From NCBI GenBank assembly GCA_951800935.1, contig CATOLW010000013.1, positions 1 through 13,485 of the forward strand: 13,485 nucleotides of DNA. The letters run 5' to 3'. Source of the stretch: an uncultured Clostridium sp. (GTDB lineage Bacteria > Bacillota_A > Clostridia > TANB77 > CAG-508). Below, one piece after another: positions 1 through 7,161 of the stretch; the first letter of the stretch is position 1, and each line of letters starts with the position of its first letter. The notes below the pieces were generated by a model. The model was not told the origin of the DNA, made no database searches, and saw only the letters and a program-made list of their open reading frames with translations. The translations under genes were made by a program, and so were the position numbers.

Positions 1-40
1 GTTCTTTTATTTCTTTAATTGTATATACTTTTTCACTCAT
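1..40 (-). CDS. Partial CDS, first 13 codons, unknown product
   Basis: An ATG at 38-40 opens a minus-strand reading frame that runs off the left edge. The visible residues are MSEKVYTIKEIKE. An AGGAG lies 12 nt upstream, a rather long spacing, and a good promoter (87-115) lies behind it, which together support a real start. Too little protein is visible to name a family. Confidence 0.6.
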   Translation of the reverse strand, partial: MSEKVYTIKEIKE

Positions 41-86
41 TTTATAATTTAACTCCTTTTTAATAACAGTTCTATCTCTTGTTTAT

Positions 87-115
87 ATATTAACATTATT
101 TTAATAGTTTATCAA
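87..115 (-). promoter_or_regulatory. Sigma-A-type promoter for the gene at the left edge
   Basis: On the minus strand TTGATA (110-115) and TAATAT (87-92) are separated by exactly 17 nt. Transcription would begin near position 80, giving a leader of about 40 nt before the ATG at 40. It lies just past the terminator of the upstream gene, the expected order. Confidence 0.6.
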
Positions 116-143
116 GTTTTATAAAAAATATTATTTTCATAAA

Positions 144-182
144 AGCAATGAAATGTAAGCCTAACACTTACATTTCATTGCT
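144..182 (-). terminator. Rho-independent terminator of the 94-aa gene
   Basis: Perfect 16-bp inverted repeat (144-159 with 167-182) with a 7-nt loop. On the minus strand it is followed by TTTT and further AT-rich sequence. It begins 35 nt after the stop of the 94-aa gene at 217. The T tract is short, but no gene points at it from the plus side. Confidence 0.7.
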
Positions 183-216
183 AACACTATTACAATAGCA
201 TTAAAAAATATCCATT

Positions 217-501
217 CTAAAAATCTTTGAGTTTTTCGCAGATTAAGTTGTAAATCTGCTGTCTGTCAGTTGTGGTGTCGCAGTTGATATAACGATGTAC
301 TATTTTATCAGCAATTTTCTGCTCAACAGAACCATAAACATGCCCAAGAATTACATCTTTTGCTGCATAAAAGCCGTCCATAAAGTTGGCAATTTCAATC
401 ATTGCTATCTCATCCAACTCTATTCCTACAAGAACTTTGCCACCTTCCTTTCTGTCTTCAAATTTAAGTGTCATTTTTCCTTTAATTTTGTCACGTGTCA
501 T
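217..501 (-). CDS. Hypothetical protein, 94 aa
   Basis: I do not recognise this protein. It is small and probably cytoplasmic: no signal peptide or membrane segment, a lysine-rich N-terminus, a central stretch (EIAMIEIANFMDGF) that could be a helix, and a C-terminal region ending LKDF. The gene is well supported as real: ATG start with AGGAG 8 nt upstream, a TTGTAA-17-TATAAT promoter at 553-581, a TAG stop and a strong hairpin terminator downstream. It is therefore a monocistronic unit. Its promoter sits directly behind the truncated end of the peroxiredoxin fragment, so the junction between the two may be a rearrangement breakpoint. Confidence 0.75.
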   Translation of the reverse strand: MTRDKIKGKMTLKFEDRKEGGKVLVGIELDEIAMIEIANFMDGFYAAKDVILGHVYGSVEQKIADKIVHRYINCDTTTDRQQIYNLICEKLKDF

Positions 502-552
502 ATTGCGTTCTCCTTTCTTTTAGAACAGTCATTAATAAATTGCTATAATAAT

Positions 553-581
553 ATTATACCATATTATGTATATCTTTACAA
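553..581 (-). promoter_or_regulatory. Sigma-A promoter of the 94-aa gene
   Basis: TTGTAA (576-581) and a perfect TATAAT (553-558) with a 17-nt spacer on the minus strand. The predicted start is about 45 nt upstream of the ATG at 501. Confidence 0.8.
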
Positions 582-628
582 GATTTTCACAGGTGATTGC
601 TTGTGTTTTATTTTGTTGGTAACTTTCA

Positions 629-889
629 CTATGCAAGATGAGAACTATTGCTGTCTACGCTTAGTCCTAATAACTCTGTGTTTAAGTCTTTAAAATAGGG
701 ATGAGCTCTAGTAAAGGCTATCATTTCAGTCGTACATACAGGAGTAAAGTCTCCTGGGTGCGAAAACAATACTAACCATTTTCCTTGATAATCTTTTAAA
801 CAAATTTCTCCAAATGTTGAGCTTGCTTCAAAATCTGGTGCTTTTTGTCCTATTTTTACATTTCCATTCATCATTAATTCGTAATCCAT
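629..889 (-). pseudogene. N-terminal fragment of a peroxiredoxin (AhpC/TSA, Prx6-like)
   Basis: The 86-residue product matches the N-terminal part of a peroxiredoxin. The peroxidatic motif P45-x3-T49-x2-C52 (PGDFTPVC) is intact, preceded by the KAPDF and W-LVLFSHP strands. Peroxiredoxins of this type are normally about 200-220 aa. Here the frame ends with TAG straight after [10 protein letters not shown], where the family usually has a Trp (HLAW), so a TGG-to-TAG change is possible. However, no frame after the stop resembles the rest of the domain, and the promoter of the 94-aa gene begins within 50 nt. The C-terminal half, including the arginine-bearing part of the active site and the dimer contacts, is therefore missing. 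Start: ATG with GAGGAG 9 nt upstream. A candidate promoter (947-976) suggests the fragment may still be transcribed. Confidence 0.75.
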
Positions 890-940
890 AAAAATAAACT
901 CCTCTCATTTTTGTATATTGTATGAAAAGAGTTTATTTTT
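890..940 (-). promoter_or_regulatory. Leader hairpin overlapping the peroxiredoxin ribosome binding site
   Basis: Perfect 12-bp inverted repeat: 890-901 pairs with 929-940, with a 27-nt loop. The downstream arm on the minus strand contains GAG of the GAGGAG Shine-Dalgarno and runs to the base before the ATG, so folding would partly hide the RBS. With the candidate promoter at 947-976 the transcript would start at about the hairpin's 5' arm. It could equally be a weak terminator for the gene ending at 943. Confidence 0.45.
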
Positions 941-942
941 GG

Positions 943-1695
943 TTACTTTATATCATTTTTTCTATCATATAAACAATTGATAGATGCATAGTTGCTTTTA
1001 CTTTGCATTTTATCTAAAGTATATAACTTTTCTGTATTGCAATCTCCCCAAGGATTTTCGTCTTTATGTGTTAAGATTTTAAGACCTCTTAGTATGCTTG
1101 CTTGACTAATTAAAAGCACTCTTTTTCCAGAAAAATTTTTGTTTAGATATTTTATAAGTGATAGGCAATTAACTAAAACCTTAGCCCAACTTCCACCTTT
1201 TGAAGATTTTGCAAATATATTTTGTTTTTGTTCTCTTTCTTCAAAATCTTTCAAATCAACTTCACTTAAAGTTTTCCCTGTTTTGCCTTCCCAACCACCA
1301 TTATCAATTCCTTTAAAGTTCTTCTTATCAACATATTCTAAATCTGGATTTACTAATTTAAATATCTGACCCGTTTCTAGTACTCTTGGAATATTAGAAC
1401 ATAAGATAACTATGTCAAAATTATATTGTTTCACTTCTCTTTGTAGTAAACATATATCTGCTATTCCTTCTTTACAAATGTGAGAATTTTTAGAATTATC
1501 ACTCATAAACTCATGAGTTTGCGTAGCATAAGTTCGTGCATGCCTTAATAGATATACCGCATCACATTTAATTTCCATTTTATGATTTTTATATTCTATC
1601 TTTCCAGTTTTTTCATCCACTTTTATTCCATTTTTATTTAATATAAAAGTTTGCCATTTTCTTTTTATCCAATTATCTCTATGAAAATTTTTCAT
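943..1695 (-). CDS. Histidine phosphatase superfamily protein, 250 aa, second catalytic His replaced
   Basis: A phosphoglycerate-mutase-like fold. R51-H52-A-R-T55 matches the RHGxT phosphohistidine motif, CSNIPRVLETGQ (99-110) matches the SSPLxRAxQTA helix, and W135-E136-G137 matches the WEG motif. The site that normally carries the second His (typically SHG, in VVSHG-x-IR) reads S197-Q198-A199, so the second catalytic histidine is Gln. Reduced activity, or a binding rather than catalytic role, is inferred. An N-terminal extension of about 45 basic residues precedes the fold. No signal peptide, so probably cytoplasmic. ATG with AAGGAAG 7 nt upstream; TTGAAA-17-TATAAT promoter at 1733-1761. 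Monocistronic, or read through into the peroxiredoxin fragment 53 nt downstream. Substrate unknown. Confidence 0.85.
   Translation of the reverse strand: MKNFHRDNWIKRKWQTFILNKNGIKVDEKTGKIEYKNHKMEIKCDAVYLLRHARTYATQTHEFMSDNSKNSHICKEGIADICLLQREVKQYNFDIVILCSNIPRVLETGQIFKLVNPDLEYVDKKNFKGIDNGGWEGKTGKTLSEVDLKDFEEREQKQNIFAKSSKGGSWAKVLVNCLSLIKYLNKNFSGKRVLLISQASILRGLKILTHKDENPWGDCNTEKLYTLDKMQSKSNYASINCLYDRKNDIK
947..976 (-). promoter_or_regulatory. Candidate promoter for the peroxiredoxin fragment
   Basis: TTGTTT (971-976) and TATAAA (947-952), 18-nt spacer, minus strand, inside the 3' end of the phosphatase-like gene. The -10 sits just upstream of that gene's stop. The -35 is imperfect and the region is AT-rich, so chance matches are possible. 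Confidence 0.35.
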
Positions 1696-1732
1696 TTATA
1701 AACTTCCTTTTTTCTTGTTATTTGACCTAATC

Positions 1733-1761
1733 ATTATATCACAAGTTTGCATTTTTTTCAA
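1733..1761 (-). promoter_or_regulatory. Sigma-A promoter of the histidine-phosphatase-like gene
   Basis: TTGAAA (1756-1761), 17-nt spacer, perfect TATAAT (1733-1738) on the minus strand, ending 37 nt before the ATG. It lies in the gap after the stop of the cohesin-like gene at 1779, so the phosphatase-like gene is transcribed independently of the surface cluster. Confidence 0.8.
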
Positions 1762-1778
1762 ATCCCCTTAAAAAAACG

Positions 1779-3023
1779 CTAATCCGATTTTCTCCTTTTC
1801 CAAATCACACCAAATACTGCAAATATTACAATAACTCCTATGATAGTAACCCAAATCCAAATATTAGGAAGATTTTTTGTTTCACTTTTATTATTATCAG
1901 AAGAAGTCTGTTCTACTTTATAAGCATTTTCTAATTCTTCTTTTTTCTTTAACTGTTCTTCTTGATATTGGTTTTCCTCTTCTACATTTCTTCTATAAAT
2001 TTCTACTTGATATTTCTTTTTTGTAAAACCATTTGGTGCTGTTGTTATAATGCTTACTAAATTATTTCCTTCTTTTAAATTGTCTTCTTTGCTAATTTCA
2101 ACAGTTGCTTGTTCATTTTCTGGTACAGCAAATATATTTATACTTTCAATACTATTTGGTATTTCTGCTTTATAATTCATAATAGAAGCCTCAAAAGGAG
2201 AATTTAGCAAAACATTTTCGATTGCTAATATCTCTAAATTACTGTTGGCTAACTCTAAATTGGAAGTTTTCGTTACATGAATTGTATACACTTTACTTTG
2301 TTCTTTGCTAGCAGATTCTACTTGAATTGTAAGATGATTTAACCCTTCTTTTAGCTCTTTATTTCCTGTTATTTTAATAGAAGCTTTTGGATTTTCACTA
2401 ATTGCTAATACTTCAAGTTCTTGTATAGAATTGGGTATGGTTAAATAGTATTCTTGTATTTCTTTATCAAAGTTTGGTATTAATCCTTCGTAATTTAACC
2501 TTAAAGCTTGTAAATTCGCATTATCATTTTCAACATCACTGCCTAGTTCTTCTTCTATTTGTCTTTCTAAAACACTTTCTTCTTTTCCAATTTGAACTTG
2601 TATTTCATTAAAATTTGTCTGTATTTCTTGCCCATTTATTCCATAAAAATTTCCTTGCACACTAAAAGTAGCTAATCCTTCTTTTTTTGCCTTAAATTTG
2701 AATTTAACTAGTTCATCTTTTTTGGCTCCCTCTCCTCCTTTTTCATCAAACCAAACAAAATGAATTTGATTGCCAATTCTGTTTGTGTTTTCCATAACTG
2801 AAATATATTCTAATTTTGTTTCATCAAATGAAAGCGATAAATCAAAAGCAGCTGTTTTAGCATTTTCTATTTTAACCGCTATTTCCACTTCTTCTTCTTT
2901 TTCAATCTTTTCTTGATTTGCAGATAAATAAACATTTCCTTCCTTTACCGCATAGGTTGCATTCAAAAAATAACAACAACTCATTATAAAAATTAGAACG
3001 ATAAAAATTTTCTTTTTTCGCAT
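1779..3023 (-). CDS. Membrane-anchored cohesin-like / cadherin-like-domain surface protein, 414 aa
   Basis: Domains in order: signal peptide (about 1-25, basic start, hydrophobic core, ATYA cleavage site); cohesin-like beta-sandwich (about 28-147, with the typical AAFDLSLSFDETKLEY strands); an acidic linker; two cadherin-like beta-sandwich domains (about 169-252 and 261-343, each with a final Y-x-V/I-x-V strand); a charged, coiled-coil-prone stretch (345-372); a transmembrane helix (about 388-408) and a KRRKSD stop-transfer tail. There is no LPXTG, so anchoring is by the membrane. Start: an in-frame TTG at 3047 extends the frame, but ATG at 3023 has AGGAG 7 nt upstream and a better signal peptide. 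It starts 14 nt after the stop of the dockerin-bearing hydrolase, so the two are co-transcribed; cohesins bind dockerins, so the neighbour is the likely ligand (inference). Confidence 0.82.
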   Translation of the reverse strand: MRKKKIFIVLIFIMSCCYFLNATYAVKEGNVYLSANQEKIEKEEEVEIAVKIENAKTAAFDLSLSFDETKLEYISVMENTNRIGNQIHFVWFDEKGGEGAKKDELVKFKFKAKKEGLATFSVQGNFYGINGQEIQTNFNEIQVQIGKEESVLERQIEEELGSDVENDNANLQALRLNYEGLIPNFDKEIQEYYLTIPNSIQELEVLAISENPKASIKITGNKELKEGLNHLTIQVESASKEQSKVYTIHVTKTSNLELANSNLEILAIENVLLNSPFEASIMNYKAEIPNSIESINIFAVPENEQATVEISKEDNLKEGNNLVSIITTAPNGFTKKKYQVEIYRRNVEEENQYQEEQLKKKEELENAYKVEQTSSDNNKSETKNLPNIWIWVTIIGVIVIFAVFGVIWKRRKSD

Positions 3024-3036
3024 AACTTTTCTCCTT

Positions 3037-5288
3037 TTATTGTTCAATAGGTTGTAACCTTAAAATGTGCCTTTGTATTAATAATAAATCAACAGAAGTT
3101 GGCTTTTTACCATTTTTATTAATGTTACTTGCTTTTCTAAATATTTCTTCAATTGGTTCTATTTCTAATATATGTCGTTGTAATACCAATAAGTCAACAC
3201 TGTTAATTTTCCCATCTCCATTACTATCTCCATAGATAATAATTTGGTATTGCCTTAGTATTTTTCCATCTTCTTTTACTAGTATTTTACTTCCTGTCCC
3301 CACAATATCAGTATCTTGTAAGATTTGATTTTGATAATTTACTATTTCGATTTCTAAATCAGTTGTAATTTTTCCTTTGATATCTGCAACTGTATTTTCT
3401 TTCTCATCAATTCCACTCACTTCTAAGCTATTTAGTTTTAAAGAACTATCAAAGTGTATTTCAGAATCTTCCATGATTCTTACTACAAACAATTCACATT
3501 TGGCTTGAATCTCTGGATTTTCATTGGCAGTTGCTGTAAGAATGGTATCTCCTATTTGTTTGGCTAGGATAGTTCCTTTTTCTCCGTATCGTTGCTACTT
3601 CTGGATTCCTACTTTGGTATAAAATGTTCTTATCATTGGCATCTTCTGGTTCTATCGTTGCATTTATTTGAAAGGTATCTCCTACTTGCATATAAATTTG
3701 CTTTTGGTCTAGTGAAATTTTTGTTACTTTACTATATACATTTATAGTAATTTGATTTTGTACATTGTTTTCTAGTGCTTTTACAGTAATGATGCTATTC
3801 CCCGAACGAATCGCCTGTAAATTCCCTTTGTCATCCACTGTTACCACGTTTGGATTACTAGAAATGTATTGTACCTTATGGTTACTTGCTTCTTTTGGCT
3901 GAATCGTTACTTGTAATTGCTTTGTTTCTCCTTTTTGCAGGGTTGTATTGTCCAACATTAAATCAATCTTTTCAATTTGAATTGGAGGAATCTCTGTTAC
4001 ATAAGTCTGATAAATATAGCCAATGATCCCATTTTCTAATATTACCTTGTCCCATCTTTCTCCTGCTTGTTTTCCTTTGAAAATTCTAGTCATTTTATCT
4101 TGGTTGTTGACCGTTGTAATAATTTCATAAGATGTAGAAGGTCCTGTTCTAATATTTACCATGTTTCCATTGCAATAAACTTTTGTATTTTCTTGTATAA
4201 AATCATTTCTAGAAATAGAAGGACTATCTTGTGGAATACTTGGCATATTATGATAAACGGGAATAATAAAAGACATTGGCGTTTCTAATAATCCACTTTT
4301 TTGATATCCATTATAAATTGATTTTGATTCACTATATGGTGCTAATACATTTGTCATGTATTGATGCCAAAATAAATCTCCTCCTTTGTCATCATTCACA
4401 TCAAATTTTTGTAAGTAAATTGTATTTTGTCCTACATTGATATAACTAGAACCAATAAAAATAGCCCCTCCTGTAATAGCTCTTTCTTTTGTGTTCCAAG
4501 GAATTAAATATTTGTCTTTTGTGCTTTGGCTAGCCCCTTTTCCATCTTTAGCATATTGCAACCCATTTTTAATCGCTCCCATTGGTTCTGCTGAACTAGT
4601 TGCTCCTATATTATAAAAATTATACAAACCTTTAAACCCTTCAACTGTTCCACTAATTGAGCTATGAGATCAAAAAGGCCCTACTTCTTGTTTGATACGA
4701 GATGCTAAATGATAAGGACTTACTTTTGAAGTTTGTCCTCCTCTTAAAATCAAATTCCCATAGGTTTCATTCATAGAAATCGTGTTTCCATTGATATCTA
4801 AATAGGATACTTTTTTGTTGTAAAACTCGGTTCCATATAAAATTTTTTCAATTCCATCTAAGTTATTCGTATGAACATCAAAAGAAAGTCCTTCAAATTG
4901 AAAAAGACGAACTTCATTCAAAAAATTTCTAGGATCCATTGCGTATTCTACTGCTTGCCTTGAGCTGTCTACCCAACCGACTATCCACTTCTACATTATA
5001 TTGACCAGGTGTTGTATTTTTCCAACTATCGGAATAATTTTTAGGTACTAAGTTTTTTCCAAATACATTTTCTTGATTGATAACATAGTTCCAATCTAAA
5101 TTTGTATATAAAGCCGTAAATTTCCAATTTGGATGCTTTTTTTGTAATTCTCTTAAATAGGGTTGATAACTACTTGGAAAGCTTTCTATTCCTTCTAACT
5201 TAGTAGAAGCCACTACTTGAAAATAAAGAAATAAACTAGTTAGCATAAGCAAAAATAAAATACTAATAAAAATATACTTTCTTTTCAC
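3037..5288 (-). CDS. Secreted N-acetylglucosaminidase with SH3, Ig-like and dockerin domains (two +1 shifts at CGG, one in-frame TGA)
   Basis: Read with two +1 shifts (C4979, C3586) this gives 749 residues including one TGA at codon 206. Order: signal peptide/anchor (1-28); N-terminal region; glucosaminidase domain (about 105-315) starting GWVDSS and YAMDPRNFLNE, with the likely catalytic Glu E201 in ASRIKQE and the NFYNIGA motif; bacterial SH3 (about 367-431, NIRTGPSTSY); two Big_2 Ig-like domains (439-517, 521-602); a spacer domain; a type I dockerin (685-748). The first dockerin repeat (DSNGDGKINSVD) keeps the calcium ligands; the second (NINKNGKKPTSVD) is degenerate. It should cleave peptidoglycan glycan strands at the cell surface, held by a cohesin. 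GTG start 2 nt after the sortase stop, with GGAG inside the sortase gene, so translation is probably coupled. The TGA may mean decay; the two shifts fit the CGG pattern. Confidence 0.8.
3583..3586 (-). other. +1 frameshift site ATA-CGGA in the second Ig-like domain
   Basis: Zero frame reads NPEVATI then CGG and soon leaves homology. Skipping the C at 3586 gives GGA GAA, that is VATI-GEKG, the usual turn of a Big_2 domain, and the frame then stays open through the dockerin. Confidence 0.8.
4670..4672 (-). other. In-frame TGA within the glucosaminidase gene
   Basis: TGA interrupts RIKQEVGPF and SHSSISGTVEG. Both sides are in the same frame and both belong to the glucosaminidase domain, so this is a nonsense codon or a recoded TGA, not a shift. 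It lies five codons after the presumed catalytic Glu. TGA appears to be a normal stop for the response regulator at 12902, which argues against a general reassignment. Confidence 0.75.
4976..4979 (-). other. +1 frameshift site AGT-CGGT in the glucosaminidase gene
   Basis: Zero frame reads YNVEVDS then CGG and ends at a TAG within 20 codons. Skipping the C at 4979 gives GGT TGG, reading VDS-GWVDSS and then the conserved MDPRNFL segment. Confidence 0.8.
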
Positions 5289-5290
5289 TC

Positions 5291-5908
5291 TTATTCTCCT
5301 TCCCTTGCTTTTACAATAATTCTTTTTTTCGAATCACTTGTACAAGTAATTAGTGTTACTTCTCGCCTTCCCTTTGTTTCTTGTGATAAGCATTCTACGT
5401 TTTCTGGTTCTACTATATAGATATCATATATTTCATATTCTACTTTTCCTACTTCATAATCAGAAAGGAAAAAATGCTCTCCCTTTTTTAAGTTTCTTAA
5501 ATTATGAAACATATTCTTATTTTGAAAATTATGACCTGCTATACAACAATTTCCTATTTGGTTTGGATCCGCTCCCCAAAATTTTGTAACAGATATATTT
5601 AAAGCATTTTTAGAATATTGTTTTAACACATAAGTTTCTAGTTTAATGCTTGGAATTTCTAATTTAGCTAAAACCTGAAATCCTTTGTATTCTTTTTCAA
5701 AATCCACTTTATCATAGGCAGTAGCAACTTTTGGAACAGGCACTAAGTTGGCCATTTGACTGGCTAAATCTTGTGTATGATAAGGAACTTCTTTTACTTT
5801 AGTATCTTTTTCTTTTTCTATTCCTATCCATAAAATAATTCCTAGCATTGCGGTTACGAAAAAAAAATTTGCTACTCCTTTTTGTATTTTTCTTTTTTTC
5901 TCTTTCAT
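5291..5908 (-). CDS. Sortase, 205 aa
   Basis: Membrane transpeptidase that joins LPXTG-type proteins to the cell wall. One N-terminal transmembrane helix (about 11-30) leaves the catalytic domain outside the cell. The catalytic triad is visible: H126 in CIAGHN, C189 in TLITCT, R196 in SKKR. LEIPSIKLETYVL (83-95) is the usual strand entering the sortase barrel. The class cannot be fixed by eye, although the TLITC form and small size are compatible with class D/E-like housekeeping or locus-specific enzymes. ATG with AGGAG 6 nt upstream. It lies between an LPKTG protein and a dockerin hydrolase whose GTG starts 2 nt after its stop, so its natural substrate is probably the LPKTG cohesin-like protein next door (inference). 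A hairpin at 5943-5992 separates it from that gene, so its level may be set by partial read-through. Confidence 0.92.
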   Translation of the reverse strand: MKEKKRKIQKGVANFFFVTAMLGIILWIGIEKEKDTKVKEVPYHTQDLASQMANLVPVPKVATAYDKVDFEKEYKGFQVLAKLEIPSIKLETYVLKQYSKNALNISVTKFWGADPNQIGNCCIAGHNFQNKNMFHNLRNLKKGEHFFLSDYEVGKVEYEIYDIYIVEPENVECLSQETKGRREVTLITCTSDSKKRIIVKAREGE

Positions 5909-5942
5909 TTGTTTCTCCTTTTTTCTTTATGTAAGAATAAAC

Positions 5943-5992
5943 AAAAGCGACACGTTTATTATGATTTTCAACTTGATTTTCATGTCGCTTTT
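5943..5992 (-). terminator. Terminator or attenuator between the LPKTG gene and the sortase
   Basis: Ten-bp stem with a GC core (5943-5952 with 5983-5992) and a 30-nt loop. The minus strand continues TTTTGTTTATT after the stem. It starts 6 nt past the LPKTG stop codon. No convincing promoter was seen between it and the sortase, so partial read-through is likely, giving more surface protein than enzyme. Confidence 0.6.
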
Positions 5993-5998
5993 TGTTTT

Positions 5999-7012
5999 TT
6001 ATTGATTCTTTTTGTTAAAATATAGATAAGAGCTAAGCAAAGCTATTAATACAACAATAATTGGAATATATAAATTACTACCAGTTTTTGGTAATTTCTT
6101 TGGTGTTTCTTCTGGTGTTACTTTTTCTACTTCCTCATTTTCTGGAGTATTTGGTTGTATTGGTGTTGCTGTTTCTAGAACAGTAAAATTTGTTATTGTT
6201 TGTGCAATTACTTGGTCTGAATTGTCCCTATCAATCAATTTTAAGGTAATGGTATAATCTCCTGCTTGACTAAAAATAGCTCTTGTTTGTAGTACACTAG
6301 AGACATCCTTTCCTCCTATTTTAAATCCTTGTGCATCTCCCCATCCACTTTGAATGATGTCATGTTCTAAATTTGCTTGGTCATCTGCCAATAATTGAAC
6401 AGTTGCTCCAGTAGGAGTAGTACTTTCGGCAATTAATCTAGCATGTTCGTAATATCTTCCCATTGGAGAAGAATAGATAAGTGTCATCGCTTTTTCTTCT
6501 TCTTTTACAATTTCTCCTGTGTAGTCTAATTTTATGCTATAATCAACATATTGTGGTTCAACCGTAACATTTTTAATAATTGGTGTTGTAATGTCATCAA
6601 ATTGAACAGAAGCATCAGGGTTAGCTAGCCCTTCTGCTGTTACAGCAAATTCTGTTGGGTTTGAAGTAGTAATGTCTGCTTTGGCACGAAATGTTGCACT
6701 CATATTGTTTCTAGGATTAGAACCTCCTGTTGTATCATAAAAAGTTACTTTTACTTTATCTTTGGTATCGTTTGCTGTTCCTCCTTCTACTGATACATAA
6801 TCAAAAATATTGTCATCATAGGCAATGTCAAAAGTATAGGCTCCTAATGCTTGTCCAAAATTAATATTTACTGTTACTTCTTCATTTGGTCTTACGGTTG
6901 TTTTGCTTGTTTGCACATCAATAGTATCTAGTGCTGCTGCATAACTGCTTCCACCCAAAATAAGTACACTTAGTAACATGAAAATAGCAAAAATGCTAAT
7001 CATTTTTTTCAT
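5999..7012 (-). CDS. LPKTG cell-wall-anchored cohesin-like surface protein, 337 aa
   Basis: Order: signal peptide (1-26, ending SSYAAA); cohesin-like domain (about 28-150, with GAYTFDIAYDDNIFDYVSVEGG and later NMSATFRAKA strands); a second beta-rich domain (about 155-280) ending in a TNFTVLE strand; a Pro/Glu/Thr spacer that would cross the wall (281-306); LPKTG (307-311); hydrophobic helix (about 315-332); KKNQ tail. This is the textbook sortase sorting signal. The protein probably acts as a wall-bound scaffold whose cohesin holds dockerin-bearing partners, the only visible one being the glucosaminidase two genes downstream (inference). ATG with AAGGAGG 9 nt upstream. It appears to lead the surface cluster, but no confident promoter was found in the AT-rich 100 nt upstream. 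Confidence 0.9.
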   Translation of the reverse strand: MKKMISIFAIFMLLSVLILGGSSYAAALDTIDVQTSKTTVRPNEEVTVNINFGQALGAYTFDIAYDDNIFDYVSVEGGTANDTKDKVKVTFYDTTGGSNPRNNMSATFRAKADITTSNPTEFAVTAEGLANPDASVQFDDITTPIIKNVTVEPQYVDYSIKLDYTGEIVKEEEKAMTLIYSSPMGRYYEHARLIAESTTPTGATVQLLADDQANLEHDIIQSGWGDAQGFKIGGKDVSSVLQTRAIFSQAGDYTITLKLIDRDNSDQVIAQTITNFTVLETATPIQPNTPENEEVEKVTPEETPKKLPKTGSNLYIPIIVVLIALLSSYLYFNKKNQ

Positions 7013-7112
7013 AAGAATTTTCCTCCTTTTTTGTTTTATATTTTTATTATGCCAATTTTTCTTTTAGATTATTTAGTAAAAATTTCAAATATGAATTTAA
7101 TAAAAAAAGACA

Positions 7113-7151
7113 TAATAAAAATACAATAGTTTTTTCTATTGTATTTTATTA
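7113..7151 (-). terminator. Terminator of the DUF305 gene
   Basis: Stem of 16 bp with one bulged A (7113-7129 with 7136-7151) and a 6-nt loop. On the minus strand a run of seven T lies a few nt beyond it. It starts 11 nt after the corrected stop at 7162, which independently supports that corrected end. Confidence 0.75.
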
Positions 7152-7161
7152 TTCTTTAAAT

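Noticed and set aside
295..693. Plus-strand open frames (also 1139-1369, 4067-4288, 5353-5589, 7355-7537, 10176-10427, 11945-12202)
   Set aside because: They are antisense to well-supported minus-strand genes, lack good ribosome sites and have low-complexity Phe/Leu/Ile-rich translations typical of the reverse of AT-rich genes.
3024..3047. TTG start extending the membrane-anchored cohesin-like protein by eight residues
   Set aside because: The extension would overlap the upstream stop and would encode the AGGAG that serves the ATG at 3023.
4640..4672. Selenocysteine insertion at the in-frame TGA
   Set aside because: Only a weak 5-bp stem is visible downstream, and the position in a glucosaminidase domain is not a known selenoprotein site.
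4673..4939. General reassignment of TGA to an amino acid
   Set aside because: Only one internal TGA is seen, and the response regulator ends at TGA 1 nt before the kinase start, as expected for a stop codon.
7013..7161. A promoter for the LPKTG gene
   Set aside because: Several TTGAAA- and TATAAA-like strings exist in this AT-rich stretch but none are properly spaced, so none is annotated.
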